Under the pieces are notes generated by a model. It had not been told where the DNA came from. It did no database searches and was given only the letters and a program-made list of their open reading frames with translations. This document shows positions 26,585 through 35,850 of a stretch of 64,000 bases of DNA, piece after piece (the stretch's first letter is position 1; each line of letters starts with the position of its first letter). A program made the position numbers and the translations under genes. Source of the stretch: Klebsiella pneumoniae (GTDB lineage: Bacteria > Pseudomonadota > Gammaproteobacteria > Eutrophobiales > Eutrophobiaceae). The stretch spans positions 1-64,000 of the forward strand of contig CAMDWI010000003.1 in the NCBI GenBank assembly GCA_945878555.1, in the 5' to 3' direction.

Positions 26585-28222
26585 TCAAACCTGGGTTACC
26601 CGCAGTACCTCGGCCAGACTGGTATCACCGGAAAGGACCCTGGCGATTCCGTCTGCACGCAGGCTGCGCATACCCCGTTCACGGGCCAGCCTGCGTAATT
26701 CCTGTTCACCGCGATTGTCATGTATCAACTGGCGGATTGCCTCATCCACGATCATCAGTTCATAAATTCCGGTACGCCCACGGTATCCGGTAAAACCACA
26801 GGACTCGCAGGTACCCGGATAATACATCGTCACCGGTTTGTTGCCGGTCACACCGAGTAGTTCGCGTTCGGCCTCATCCGCTGCATGTGGTTTACGACAG
26901 GTCACACACAGCTTGCGTACCAGCCGTTGCGCCATCACACCGAGCAGACTGGAGGCCACCAGATACGGCTCCACGCCCATATCCACCAGGCGGGTGATAC
27001 TGCCTGCTGCATCGTTCGTATGTAAGGTGGAAAAGACCAGATGTCCCGTCAGGCTGGCCTGTACCGAGACCTCGGCAGTCTCCAGATCACGAATCTCACC
27101 GACCATGATCACATCCGGGTCCTGACGTAACACCGCGCGCAGGCCGCGCGCGAAACTCATGCCGGTTTTGGTGTTGACCGGTATCTGGCCGACACCGGGC
27201 AGTTCATATTCAATCGGATCTTCTATCGTAATGATATTCACCTCGGCGCTGCGTACCTGCTGCAGGGCCGCGTACAGTGTCGTGGTCTTGCCGGAACCGG
27301 TCGGCCCGGTCACCAGAAAGATGCCATGGGGTGAACGAATCAGATCGGTAAACCCGGCACGGATGTCGGAGGGCATACCAATCTGTTGCAACGTCAACGG
27401 CCCCTGCTCCTTTTCCAGGATACGCATGACGACCCTTTCACCGTAATAGGTGGGCAGGGTGGACACACGCACATCGACCATCCGGCCTGCCAGTCTCAGG
27501 CTGATGCGCCCGTCCTGCGGTACACGACGCTCGGCAATATCCAGACGCGCCATTACCTTGATCCTGGCGGCGATACGTCCTGCCAGTGCGCGCGGCGGTT
27601 CTACCACATCCCGCAGGATGCCATCGACGCGATAACGTATAACCATACGGGATTCGAATGGCTCGACATGGATATCGGAGGCACCTTCCTCAATCGCCTG
27701 CGTCATCACCGCATTCAACAAACGGATGATAGGTGCATCATCCTGGTTATCAAGCAGGTCCTCGGGCAAGGCGGCAGAGGCAGTCTCCAGATCAACAGAA
27801 TCACCCAGATCTTCCACGACATCCGCTGCTGCACCGGTGCGTTCAAAGGCCCGTTGCAGGGCGCGGTTAAATGCCGCATCACTTACCAGTACCGGATGCA
27901 GGCCATTACCAAACTCGGCCTGTACTTCAAGCCAGGTATCAAAGTTCACATCGGCACGCACCCAGATGACCGTAAAGTCTGCTTCACGATAGGCGGGCAA
28001 AATGCCGAGGCGTCGCGATTGACCAAATCCAAGTGTGGCTGCAAACGACTGATCGAGCCGGCTGATATCCGGATGTTCATCGCAGGTCCAGCCCAGTTGC
28101 CGGGCACGTTCATGCAACGCCGACAGGGGGTTGGCCGCCTGCCCCGGGTCTGCTGGCGTATCAACAGCTGCGAGGACCTTGCTGTTGTCCATAGCCAGCA
28201 CCTTGCCAGCCGGGCTGTTCAT
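26585..28222 (-). CDS. gspE: type II secretion ATPase GspE
   Basis: Secretion ATPase of 545 residues. The N-terminal GspL-binding region is followed by Walker A GPTGSGKTTTLYAAL, the Asp box IITIEDPIEY, Walker B DPDVIMVGEIRDLETA and the His box LTGHLVFSTLHTNDA. A C-terminal zinc module has CxxC pairs (CVTCRKP and CESCGFTG). The start overlaps gspD by 4 bases. All catalytic motifs are intact. Confidence 0.96.
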   Translation of the reverse strand: MNSPAGKVLAMDNSKVLAAVDTPADPGQAANPLSALHERARQLGWTCDEHPDISRLDQSFAATLGFGQSRRLGILPAYREADFTVIWVRADVNFDTWLEVQAEFGNGLHPVLVSDAAFNRALQRAFERTGAAADVVEDLGDSVDLETASAALPEDLLDNQDDAPIIRLLNAVMTQAIEEGASDIHVEPFESRMVIRYRVDGILRDVVEPPRALAGRIAARIKVMARLDIAERRVPQDGRISLRLAGRMVDVRVSTLPTYYGERVVMRILEKEQGPLTLQQIGMPSDIRAGFTDLIRSPHGIFLVTGPTGSGKTTTLYAALQQVRSAEVNIITIEDPIEYELPGVGQIPVNTKTGMSFARGLRAVLRQDPDVIMVGEIRDLETAEVSVQASLTGHLVFSTLHTNDAAGSITRLVDMGVEPYLVASSLLGVMAQRLVRKLCVTCRKPHAADEAERELLGVTGNKPVTMYYPGTCESCGFTGYRGRTGIYELMIVDEAIRQLIHDNRGEQELRRLARERGMRSLRADGIARVLSGDTSLAEVLRVTQV

Positions 28223-30186
28223 TGTTGCGGGGCCGCAGGGGCGGGATCAGTTACCGGAGAGTTGGCAGGACTGACATATTCCCACTCTTCCAGCGGTGGC
28301 GATTTTATCGCCGGCTTTCCGGATACCGGCTTGCTGGTCAGCTCATCAAGGTATTCATATTTGCGCCGGGTCGGTTCGTCCATGTCCTCCGATCCGCGCA
28401 CGATGCGTGGTCGCAGGAATACCAGCAGGTTGGTCTTGGTACGTTTATTACTGCGATAACGGAACAGGTTGCCGAGGATCGGGATGTCACCGAGCAGTGG
28501 CACCTTTTGCCGGTTCTGCGTGGTATCTTCCTGTATCAGTCCTCCGAGTACGAGCATGCGATTGTTTTCAGCGACCACGGTCGTCTTCAATGAACGTGTG
28601 TTGGTCACAATGTCCTGTGCCTCGCCACGTTGCGCGACATTGGAGACCTCCTGATAGATCTCCATCTTGATAGCACTGCCTTCTGTGATCTGCGGCTTGA
28701 TCCGCAGTGTCAGGCCAACGTCCTTGCGCTCTATCGTCTGGAACGGGTTGTTCAGTGTCCCGGCCGTTGCCGTCTGGCTATACGCGCCGGTAACAAACGG
28801 GACATTCTGGCCAACCACGATCTGTGCCTCCTGGTTGTCCATCGTCAGGATATTCGGTGTCGACAGGATGTTCGCATCACTCTGGCTTTCCAGCGCACGG
28901 GCCAGCCCGAGCAGATTGACCACCTCGGTACCGTCCGGCAGCACCACTGTGCCGTCTATAAATCCGATACTGAGTCCGGCACCGGTAGATAACGGATTGG
29001 TGATCACGTCCTGGATACGGGTACCAACATCAAAACCGGTACTGCCTATCACCCCGCTATTGTCATTGCGCAGACCATCAGCGGTCTGTAACTGGATCCC
29101 GAATTCCCGGGCGACATCGGCTGATACCTCGGCAATCAACGCCTCGACATACACCTGCAAGCGCCGCACATCCAGAGTCTCGATCACCTGGCGGATTTTA
29201 TTAAACTCCGATTTTGAGGCCTGCACGATCAGCGCATTGGTATCGGTATCTGCCTTGATGGACATCTTCGGCAGTGGTGTGGCACTGGCCTGTTGTTCCG
29301 CTGCCGAATTTATCGTCCCCTGTAATACCTCGACCAGGTTTTCCGCATCGGCATTATTCAGAAATATGACCTGGGTATCACCGTTGTTCTCCGCAGGCTG
29401 ATCCAGATCGGCGAGCAGCTTGCGAATCTCACTGCGGGTAGAGACATCGGCCTTGATCACCAGACTGTTGGTGCGCGGATCTTCAATGACCATGACACCG
29501 GCACTGATCGCCGTTTGTTCTGCCGGCAGTACGGGATACAGTCGCCCGAGCAACGCCGCCATTTCAGCTGCGGATGCATTCGTCAGCGTAATAACCTCCA
29601 GCTCACCATTCTGTGAGGGCCGATCCAGCCGGTTCACAATGCTTACAATGCGATCCACATTCGAGGCCCGATCAGTGATGATCAATGAGGAGGATTCGGA
29701 GTCGGCCGCGAGGTGCCCATAGGCCGGTACCAACGGCCGCAACACCGGAACCAGTCGTTCCGGATTCACGTGTTCAAGCTGGATGATCCGGGTCTGCATG
29801 TCATCACCGGCCGGTTGTGGGTCATCACTGTACACACTGGTATCACGGACCTTGCCTTCCTCGGCCGGTACTATCTTGACCGCCCCATCGGCATCCACAG
29901 TGACAAATCCGTTAACCTCAAGCACGGACTGAAACACCTTGTAAGCCTGCTCCACAGTTAATGGTGTAGGTGCCACCACGGTAACCTTGCCCTGTACGCG
30001 CGGGTCCACCAGAAAATTCTTGCCGGTAAATTCGGAAACCGCCTGGATGACTGTACGCAGGTCAGCCTCCTCAAAGTCAAAACTGACCTGCTGGGCATGG
30101 ACCCTCTGCGGGCCCGCCAGCATCATTCCAAGCAGCACCAGACCTGGCAACGACAGCACGCAGCGGGTTGGTTTACGGTTTTTCAT
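28219..30186 (-). CDS. gspD: type II secretion outer-membrane secretin GspD
   Basis: Secretin of 655 residues with a signal peptide ending near QRVHAQ. N0 (VSFDFEEADLRTVIQAVSEF) and N1-N3 periplasmic domains are followed by the secretin core (VGQNVPFVTGAYSQ, QEVSNVAQRG, VPLLGDIPILGNLFRYRS). The C-terminal 50 residues are Pro/Ser-rich and could act as an S-domain that binds a pilotin. No pilotin gene is next to it. It forms the exit channel for folded proteins. Confidence 0.96.
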   Translation of the reverse strand: MKNRKPTRCVLSLPGLVLLGMMLAGPQRVHAQQVSFDFEEADLRTVIQAVSEFTGKNFLVDPRVQGKVTVVAPTPLTVEQAYKVFQSVLEVNGFVTVDADGAVKIVPAEEGKVRDTSVYSDDPQPAGDDMQTRIIQLEHVNPERLVPVLRPLVPAYGHLAADSESSSLIITDRASNVDRIVSIVNRLDRPSQNGELEVITLTNASAAEMAALLGRLYPVLPAEQTAISAGVMVIEDPRTNSLVIKADVSTRSEIRKLLADLDQPAENNGDTQVIFLNNADAENLVEVLQGTINSAAEQQASATPLPKMSIKADTDTNALIVQASKSEFNKIRQVIETLDVRRLQVYVEALIAEVSADVAREFGIQLQTADGLRNDNSGVIGSTGFDVGTRIQDVITNPLSTGAGLSIGFIDGTVVLPDGTEVVNLLGLARALESQSDANILSTPNILTMDNQEAQIVVGQNVPFVTGAYSQTATAGTLNNPFQTIERKDVGLTLRIKPQITEGSAIKMEIYQEVSNVAQRGEAQDIVTNTRSLKTTVVAENNRMLVLGGLIQEDTTQNRQKVPLLGDIPILGNLFRYRSNKRTKTNLLVFLRPRIVRGSEDMDEPTRRKYEYLDELTSKPVSGKPAIKSPPLEEWEYVSPANSPVTDPAPAAPQQ

Positions 30187-30198
30187 CGGCCATCCTGG

Positions 30199-31116
30199 TT
30201 ATTGAACTGAAAAATTGAGATTGATATTACTGCCACCCCGTAACACGCCGATGCGAAATTGTGTCGTTGATGCGAGGGCCTGATACGCCCCCAGCGCCTC
30301 CTCACCATTCCGGACCGGTTTGCCATTTACGGAATTGATAATGTCGTTCTGGCGCAGCCCAAGCTGCTCGAATACGCTGCCCTGCTTCAGGCTGACGATA
30401 CGAAAACCGGTCTGCTGGCCATTTTCTATCTGCGGTACCGCCGTTGCCTGCATTAATAATGCAGGCAGGTTTTTCATATGTTGTTCCAGTGTGGCCCGGG
30501 TAATCATCCTTTCAGTATCGCTGATCCTGACGATCTGACCCGGTAGATTAAACCGGGCCTGGGCGAGAGGCTTGTCCGCATCACCTGACAGTTTTCTCGC
30601 CACCAGATTCAGTGCCTCGGTGATCCCGTTCCTGCGTATAACCACCCGCCGTGGTTCAATCCGGATTATCTCGGCGCCTTCCACCTGTTCGCCAGTCCGG
30701 TAGACCTTTTCCTTCTGACCGCTGGCCGAAATCAGTGCATATCTGTTCTGTGTGCCCTGATCGGCCAGTATTCCCTTCAACACCAGATTCAGGGGGGTCT
30801 GTTGTAAGGATTGTTCGGAAACTTCCACGGGAACAGCGGTGGCGTCCGCGTCTCCAAACATCCGCTTCAATACTGGAGATATGGAAATTGCCTCAATACT
30901 GCGTACCTGTGCAGACCGGCCATTTTGACTATCCTGGGAAGATACACCCGCGAGGCCGGTGTCCACCTCGGCAACGGGCGGTATCAGATCGAGGATCAGC
31001 CGGGCCAGCATAACCGCTATAAATAACACGAGCAGCAGCTCAATACCCCGGAGGACACGGTTTTGCACGGTCTGGTCATGTACCAGTCTACCTGCAATGT
31101 CTGATATACGGATCAT
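30199..31116 (-). CDS. gspC: type II secretion protein GspC
   Basis: First gene of the secretion operon, 305 residues. One TM helix (near 24-46), a homology-region domain that contacts GspD, and a C-terminal PDZ domain (about 215-300, FRIVSLKQGSVFEQLGLRQND, INSVNGKPVRNGEEAL). Its ATG is 115 bases beyond the pstS stop on the same strand. That gap holds a strong terminator and no PhoB site that I can see. The operon therefore has either its own weak promoter or depends on read-through from pstS. Confidence 0.94.
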   Translation of the reverse strand: MIRISDIAGRLVHDQTVQNRVLRGIELLLVLFIAVMLARLILDLIPPVAEVDTGLAGVSSQDSQNGRSAQVRSIEAISISPVLKRMFGDADATAVPVEVSEQSLQQTPLNLVLKGILADQGTQNRYALISASGQKEKVYRTGEQVEGAEIIRIEPRRVVIRRNGITEALNLVARKLSGDADKPLAQARFNLPGQIVRISDTERMITRATLEQHMKNLPALLMQATAVPQIENGQQTGFRIVSLKQGSVFEQLGLRQNDIINSVNGKPVRNGEEALGAYQALASTTQFRIGVLRGGSNINLNFSVQ

Positions 31117-31151
31117 AGTATTTTCAGTTTAAACACGCCTGCCGGGAAAAG

Positions 31152-31191
31152 CAAAAACGTGCCCTGTTTATCTGTGATACCCAGGGCACGT
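31152..31191 (-). terminator. terminator between pstS and gspC
   Basis: On the minus strand a perfect 10-base stem (ACGTGCCCTG with CAGGGCACGT, 31191-31157) with a 15-base loop is followed by a short T-run (TTTTTGC). It ends the pstS transcript before gspC. Partial read-through would put the secretion operon under the pstS promoter. Confidence 0.85.
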
Positions 31192-31231
31192 CGCGAATTG
31201 GCCGGACCGCCGGTCCGTCCGGAAGGGGAGA

Positions 31232-32197
31232 CTACTTGGCCAGACCCAGCTGTTTTTCAGCGAGCGCGGCTGGCAGGGGTATATAGCCGTCCTTCAATAC
31301 GACCGTCTGCCCGGTCTTCGACATGACCATTTTGACAAACTCCATCTCCAGAGGGGATAACGGATTATTCGGGTGTTTGTTTACATATATATACAACAGA
31401 CGGGAAAGCGGGTATCTCCCTGCAATTGCATTGTCGGCTGTGGCCTCGATATACGCCTCACCGGTTTTTTTTGCCAGAGGTACGGCCCTGACACCGGACG
31501 TCTTGTAACCTACACCTGAATAACCAACCGCATTTATCGATTTGGTTATGCCCTGCACGACCGAGGCCGAACCCGGCTGTTCATTCACGGTATTCTTGAA
31601 ATCACCCTTGCACAGGCCAAATTCCTTGAAATACCCGTAGGTGCCGGAGACCGAGTTTCTGCCATACAGCTGGATAGGGCGGGCGGCCCAGCTGGCATCA
31701 AGCCCAAGCTGACCCCAGTTGGTTATGTCTGCCGGATGACCACATTTACGCGTGGCGGAATACACCGCATCCACCTCGGCAATGGTCATCCCCTTGATCG
31801 GGTTGTCCTTGTGCACATACACGGCCAGTGCGTCGATAGCCACACCGATCGCTGTCGGCTTGTAGCCATGGTGTCCTTCGAATGCGGCAATCTCGCCCTG
31901 GGTCATCATCCGGCTCATCGGCCCCAGATTTGCCGTGCCCTCGGTCAGTGCCGGTGGGGCCGTGGAAGAACCGGCCGCCTGGATCTGGATATTCACATTC
32001 GGATACAGGCGTTTGAATTCCTCTGCCCACAGGGTCATCAGGTTGGCCAGCGTATCTGAACCTACACTGATGATAGTACCGGAAATACCGCTCTGTTTTG
32101 AATACTCGGCCAGTGCGGGGTCAAGGTCATCTGCCGCGTAAGCAGTCCCTGACAGCAGCAGAAATAAAAAAGCGATTTTTTTCATGGGGTTTTTCAT
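31232..32197 (-). CDS. pstS: periplasmic phosphate-binding protein PstS
   Basis: Phosphate-binding protein of 321 residues. The start is the ATG at 32197, 10 bases after a GGAG site, rather than the open frame to 32221. A signal peptide ([16 protein letters not shown]) precedes the binding domain. Phosphate-contacting segments are visible as [29 protein letters not shown] and [10 protein letters not shown]. It feeds PstCAB, whose genes lie 18 kb away on the same strand, an unusual split of the pst operon. Four 11-base-spaced PhoB-type repeats lie just upstream. Confidence 0.95.
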   Translation of the reverse strand: MKNPMKKIAFLFLLLSGTAYAADDLDPALAEYSKQSGISGTIISVGSDTLANLMTLWAEEFKRLYPNVNIQIQAAGSSTAPPALTEGTANLGPMSRMMTQGEIAAFEGHHGYKPTAIGVAIDALAVYVHKDNPIKGMTIAEVDAVYSATRKCGHPADITNWGQLGLDASWAARPIQLYGRNSVSGTYGYFKEFGLCKGDFKNTVNEQPGSASVVQGITKSINAVGYSGVGYKTSGVRAVPLAKKTGEAYIEATADNAIAGRYPLSRLLYIYVNKHPNNPLSPLEMEFVKMVMSKTGQTVVLKDGYIPLPAALAEKQLGLAK

Positions 32198-32255
32198 CAA
32201 TCCGTTTCTCCAGTTAAGCAATATTCAGGTAACAACGGCATTGTTGGCCGGGGTC

Positions 32256-32295
32256 ATTACCAAAATATGACACTATTATTAAAATAATATGACAG
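32256..32295 (-). promoter_or_regulatory. tandem PHO box upstream of pstS
   Basis: On the minus strand heptamers at an 11-base period: CTGTCAT (32295-32289), TTTTAAT (32284-32278), GTGTCAT (32273-32267), TGGTAAT (32262-32256). A -10-like TATTTT (32267-32262) begins 10 bases after the second heptamer and overlaps the third and fourth. The box lies between phoR and pstS, so pstS can be induced independently of phoBR. Confidence 0.87.
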
Positions 32296-32315
32296 CGGCA
32301 GAATATCACTGTCAT

Positions 32316-33659
32316 TCATCGCACCATCTCCGGCCTCGCGGGTATAACGTCCCTGCGTAATACCCGGTTTGCCGGGAACCGGAAGCGGAAGGTACTGCCT
32401 GTACCGGGGCTGCTCTCAATCTCAAGTCGGGCATTGTGTCTTGCCAGTATATGTTTGACGATGGCAAGCCCAAGACCGGTCCCGCCCTTTTCTCGCGATC
32501 GTCCCCGGTCTACCCGATAAAACCGTTCGGTCAACCGGGGGATATGCTCGGCTTCGATCCCTTCACCGGTATCCGTTACCTCGAACACGGCACCCTCATC
32601 ATCTGCGTACCAGCGTAACATGACCTTACCCTGGTCCGGTGTGTGCTGGACCGCATTGATGACTACATTGGATACCGCGCTGTAGATCTGGTTACGATCA
32701 CCCTCTATCCACAGTCCCGGCTCTGCCTCGATGACAAAGTCATGTTTTTGCTCACCACTGATCGCTCTCGCCTCATCAATGATACTGTTCAGCATATCAG
32801 GCAGCCTGACCGGTTCACGCTCACCTGGAGTTTCGCGGGTTTCCAGTGAGGACAGTTTCAGCAGGTCCTCAATCAGACGGCTCATTCTTTCAGTCTGCTT
32901 GCGCATCTGTCGGATCCTGGCGCGGGTCTGTTCGACCTCATCGTCAGCAAATCCGTCTTCGAACGACTCAAGATAACCGGATATGACCGTCAACGGAGTT
33001 CGTAATTCGTGGGAGGCATTCGCTATAAAATCGGTGCGCATACGAGTAACCCGGTAGATCTTGGTAATGTCGCGCGCCATCAACAACTTGCCGAAATCAC
33101 CATATGAAACCACCCGCAGCTCCAGATGCACGTCCTTGTTGACCGGGGAAACCAGGTCGAGACTTTTTTCCCGGACCTGGCCGGCCTCCCGGGTCTCTTT
33201 CATGAAGTTGACCACGCTGGGATGGCGGAACAGGTTAACCAGTCGTTGTCCGCGGTCCTGTGGATTGCGGATACCGAGATACTCACCGGCCTTGCTGTTG
33301 GCCCATTCAATCTCGTCATTTTTGCCGAGCACGACGACCGCGTCAGGCAAGGCCTGGGTGGCCTCCTTGAATCGTTTCAGGTAACTGGCAAGCTTCTTCT
33401 TCTGTTTACGGTGATGGTCGCGTAAATAATCATACTGACGCGCTATCGCCTCCAGTACACCGGGGACATGCGGGGGTTCTGAAAATTTACTCCGCCGCAT
33501 CCAGTGCAACAAACCGAGCAGTGTTGTGTATTCCCAGTAACCGTAGGCCAGCACACCGATAAACAAGCAGAAATAGAGGTGACCACTCAACAGGCCAATG
33601 GCAACGGAAATTGCAAGGACAGCGGTTATACGATATAAATCCTGTCTCATCGGCAACAA
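32316..33659 (-). CDS. phoR: phosphate regulon sensor kinase PhoR
   Basis: Sensor histidine kinase of 447 residues. Two TM helices near the N-terminus (about 11-30 and 29-50), a linker, a PAS domain (about 100-200, LPDAVVVLGKNDEIEWANSK) and the H-box FIANASHELRTPLTV (His217). The ATPase domain has the N box (YSAVSNVVINAVQHTP) and G boxes (VTDTGEGIEAEHIPRL, GGTGLGLAIVK). It phosphorylates PhoB when phosphate is low and is held off by Pst/PhoU. It follows phoB after 12 bases. Confidence 0.95.
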   Translation of the reverse strand: MLPMRQDLYRITAVLAISVAIGLLSGHLYFCLFIGVLAYGYWEYTTLLGLLHWMRRSKFSEPPHVPGVLEAIARQYDYLRDHHRKQKKKLASYLKRFKEATQALPDAVVVLGKNDEIEWANSKAGEYLGIRNPQDRGQRLVNLFRHPSVVNFMKETREAGQVREKSLDLVSPVNKDVHLELRVVSYGDFGKLLMARDITKIYRVTRMRTDFIANASHELRTPLTVISGYLESFEDGFADDEVEQTRARIRQMRKQTERMSRLIEDLLKLSSLETRETPGEREPVRLPDMLNSIIDEARAISGEQKHDFVIEAEPGLWIEGDRNQIYSAVSNVVINAVQHTPDQGKVMLRWYADDEGAVFEVTDTGEGIEAEHIPRLTERFYRVDRGRSREKGGTGLGLAIVKHILARHNARLEIESSPGTGSTFRFRFPANRVLRRDVIPARPEMVR

Positions 33660-33671
33660 TCGTGTACAGGC

Positions 33672-34358
33672 TTATTTGAGGGAGAAACGGTAACCAAAAC
33701 TCCTGACAGTCTGGATGTATTTATCGAAACCAAACGGCTCCAGCGTTTTGCGCAGCCGGCGGATGTGGACGTCGACAGTCCGTTCTTCCACGTAGACATT
33801 CTGGCCCCAGACCTGATCGAGTAATTGGGTCCTATTATAGACCTTTTCCGGATGTTTTATAAAAAAATGCAGCAGGCGGAATTCAGTCGGGCTGATATCA
33901 ATGATGCTTTCACCGGCGCTGACCCGACAGGTTTCCGGGTCGAGTCGCAGGCCGGCGATCTCGACAATATCCAGCGTTTCTTTCTGTGAGGTACGGCGGA
34001 TGACAGCACGTATCCTTGCCAGCAGTTCCTTGGTTGAAAACGGTTTGGTGATGTAATCATCCGATCCGATATCAAGAGCGCGGACCTTGTCGGTTTCATC
34101 TCCCCGGGCGGTCAACATGATCACGGGAATGTCGCGGGTCTCAACATTCGTACGCAAGCGCCTTGCATACTCTATCCCGCTGGTACCGGGCAACATCCAG
34201 TCCATCAGGATCAGATCCGGTTTGCGTCGTTCTATGACCAGGCGAGCGGCCTCGGTGTCAGCCGCCTCCTCAAAGATATAGCCCTCCTTCATCAGGGCGT
34301 AACCGAGCATCTCACGGATCGCGGCTTCATCCTCGACAACGAGTATGCGTTCTTTCAT
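33672..34358 (-). CDS. phoB: phosphate regulon response regulator PhoB
   Basis: Response regulator of 228 residues from the ATG at 34358. A GTG at 34379 would add 7 residues; neither has a strong ribosome site. The receiver has the acidic pair in VVEDE and phospho-acceptor Asp53 in LILMDWMLPGTSG. The C-terminal winged-helix OmpR/PhoB domain ends with RTVDVHIRRLRKTLEPFG, whose recognition helix resembles that of characterised PhoB. That supports reading the CTGTCAT-type repeats in this window as its sites. Confidence 0.95.
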   Translation of the reverse strand: MKERILVVEDEAAIREMLGYALMKEGYIFEEAADTEAARLVIERRKPDLILMDWMLPGTSGIEYARRLRTNVETRDIPVIMLTARGDETDKVRALDIGSDDYITKPFSTKELLARIRAVIRRTSQKETLDIVEIAGLRLDPETCRVSAGESIIDISPTEFRLLHFFIKHPEKVYNRTQLLDQVWGQNVYVEERTVDVHIRRLRKTLEPFGFDKYIQTVRSFGYRFSLK

Positions 34359-34423
34359 CTTGACGGTGTAATCGGGCACATTGGTATTTAATCCGGTAAA
34401 TGTGACATTTTGATTAAATTAGT

Positions 34424-34441
34424 ATGTATAAACTGTTACAG
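34424..34441 (-). promoter_or_regulatory. weak PHO box candidate upstream of phoB
   Basis: On the minus strand CTGTAAC (34441-34435), AGTT, TATACAT (34430-34424). Only the first heptamer is good and no clear -10 follows at the usual distance. Autoregulation of phoB is common in the class, which makes it plausible. Confidence 0.45.
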
Positions 34442-34482
34442 GGTCGTATCCACTACAGTCCGTTAATATGGAATACGCACGA

Positions 34483-34516
34483 TTGTAACAGTACTGTCAT
34501 AATTGTGTCATATTCT
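34483..34516 (+). promoter_or_regulatory. tandem PHO box and -10 upstream of the porin
   Basis: Heptamers TTGTAAC (34483-34489), CTGTCAT (34494-34500) and GTGTCAT (34505-34511) at an exact 11-base period. A -10-like TATTCT (34511-34516) starts 10 bases after the second. The arrangement is almost the same as at pstS, including the shared GTGTCATATT at the end. The porin start is at 34554. Confidence 0.87.
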
Positions 34517-34553
34517 GCGCCCGCGCATCACAGGCGAATAACAGGAGAATATC

Positions 34554-35807
34554 GTGCTCTCATATCGAACCCGGCAGCTGGGGCTGCTAATACTGATTTT
34601 GACCTTCGGGTCTGTGCCGTTCCAGGCCTCTGCCGCCAACTCCGCACTGATGGAACTGATCCAGATACTGAAAAACAAGGGGAGTATCACCGAGGAAGAA
34701 TTCGAGCTGTTACAAAAAGCCGCCGCCGAGGATGAAAAACCGGCCGTCGTCGCTGCCCAGCCCGAATCAGTTAAACCACCCGCCGCCGCACCGGTTGCCG
34801 TGGTCCCGGTCAAACCGGCCAGCACCAGCTGGACCGACACCATCGTAATGAAGGGTGATGTGCGCGTGCGCTACCAGGACGAGCAGGAAAAACCGGGTCT
34901 CGGTCGTGACCGGGGCCGGGTACGCTACCGCCTTGGTATCACCGCCCAGCCGACAGCCGGCTGGGAAGTCGGTGCCGGACTTGCCAGTGGCGCCACTGAC
35001 GCGCGTTCAACCAACCAGTCGTTTGCCGACTCCTTTACCAAGAAACCGGTCAATCTGGATTACGGTTATGCGCAATATCAGGTGAATGATACGCTGAAGC
35101 TGATCGGCGGCAAGTTCAGGATGGCCGGTTATCTGTATACGGTATCCGACCTGATCTGGGACACCGATGTAAACCCGGAAGGCGTTTCTGCCAATTTTAC
35201 CTACAAGTCTGACCTCGGCACCTCCTTCGCCAATGCCGGTCTGTGGGTAATGGAAGAAAAACGTACCAGTGACAAGGACCCGTACCTGGCATTTCTGCAA
35301 CTTGGTCAGTCCTACAGTGCAGACAGTCTGTTTGCCAGTCTGGCGGGCACTTACTACAGTTTTGAAGACAATATTGCAGCCGGGTCATTCCCGACCACCG
35401 GCTACAACACCGATTTCGGTTTCAGCGGTATCTATAATGTCGCTGGTGAAATAGGTCTGCAGAACCTGATTGCTGAGGGCACCCGTTTCAGTCTGGTGGG
35501 TGAACTGGTGGAAAACAGTGATACCGCTACTGACGATGAGACCGGCTATCTGCTCGGCTTCAAGGGCGCGTATCAGCTGTGGTCGTTCCGTTATAACTAC
35601 GCACGACTGGAGCGTAACAGCTGGCCGGACTTCCTGCCGGACGCCGATCGCTATGAAGGACGCACCGGCGTACGGGGCCATGAGTTTCTGGTCGAATATG
35701 CGATCATGAAAAATGTGCTGCTCGGTGTGAATTATTACCTGAGTGAGCAGGACACTACCGGCTCTGAACAGGATCTGCTGCAACTGGATCTGAACGTTCG
35801 GTTCTAA
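34554..35807 (+). CDS. outer-membrane porin, probable phosphate-starvation porin
   Basis: Protein of 417 residues starting at a GTG (34554) behind AGGAG. A signal peptide (to about residue 26) is followed by a short helical segment (LMELIQILKNKGSITEEEFE) and an Ala/Pro-rich linker. Beta-barrel strands then run to the C-terminal phenylalanine (LLQLDLNVRF). This is the layout of the so-called putative porin family, distinct from OprP. With a strong PhoB-type promoter and phoBR divergent to it, it most likely lets phosphate or small phosphorylated compounds through the outer membrane. Selectivity is inferred from context only. Confidence 0.85.
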   Translation: MLSYRTRQLGLLILILTFGSVPFQASAANSALMELIQILKNKGSITEEEFELLQKAAAEDEKPAVVAAQPESVKPPAAAPVAVVPVKPASTSWTDTIVMKGDVRVRYQDEQEKPGLGRDRGRVRYRLGITAQPTAGWEVGAGLASGATDARSTNQSFADSFTKKPVNLDYGYAQYQVNDTLKLIGGKFRMAGYLYTVSDLIWDTDVNPEGVSANFTYKSDLGTSFANAGLWVMEEKRTSDKDPYLAFLQLGQSYSADSLFASLAGTYYSFEDNIAAGSFPTTGYNTDFGFSGIYNVAGEIGLQNLIAEGTRFSLVGELVENSDTATDDETGYLLGFKGAYQLWSFRYNYARLERNSWPDFLPDADRYEGRTGVRGHEFLVEYAIMKNVLLGVNYYLSEQDTTGSEQDLLQLDLNVRF

Positions 35808-35816
35808 GCTGATTTT

Positions 35817-35850
35817 GGACTGCCCCACTCCCATGCATGTGGGGCAGTCC
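35817..35850 (+). terminator. hairpin after the porin gene
   Basis: Perfect 12-base stem GGACTGCCCCAC / GTGGGGCAGTCC with a 10-base loop, starting 9 bases after the porin stop. No T-tract follows, so it may be a rho-dependent or mRNA-protecting structure. Its last five bases begin the terminal repeat of the next element. Confidence 0.7.

Noticed and set aside
31117-31160. PhoB site in front of gspC
   Set aside because: I looked for 11-base-spaced heptamers on both strands and found none convincing.
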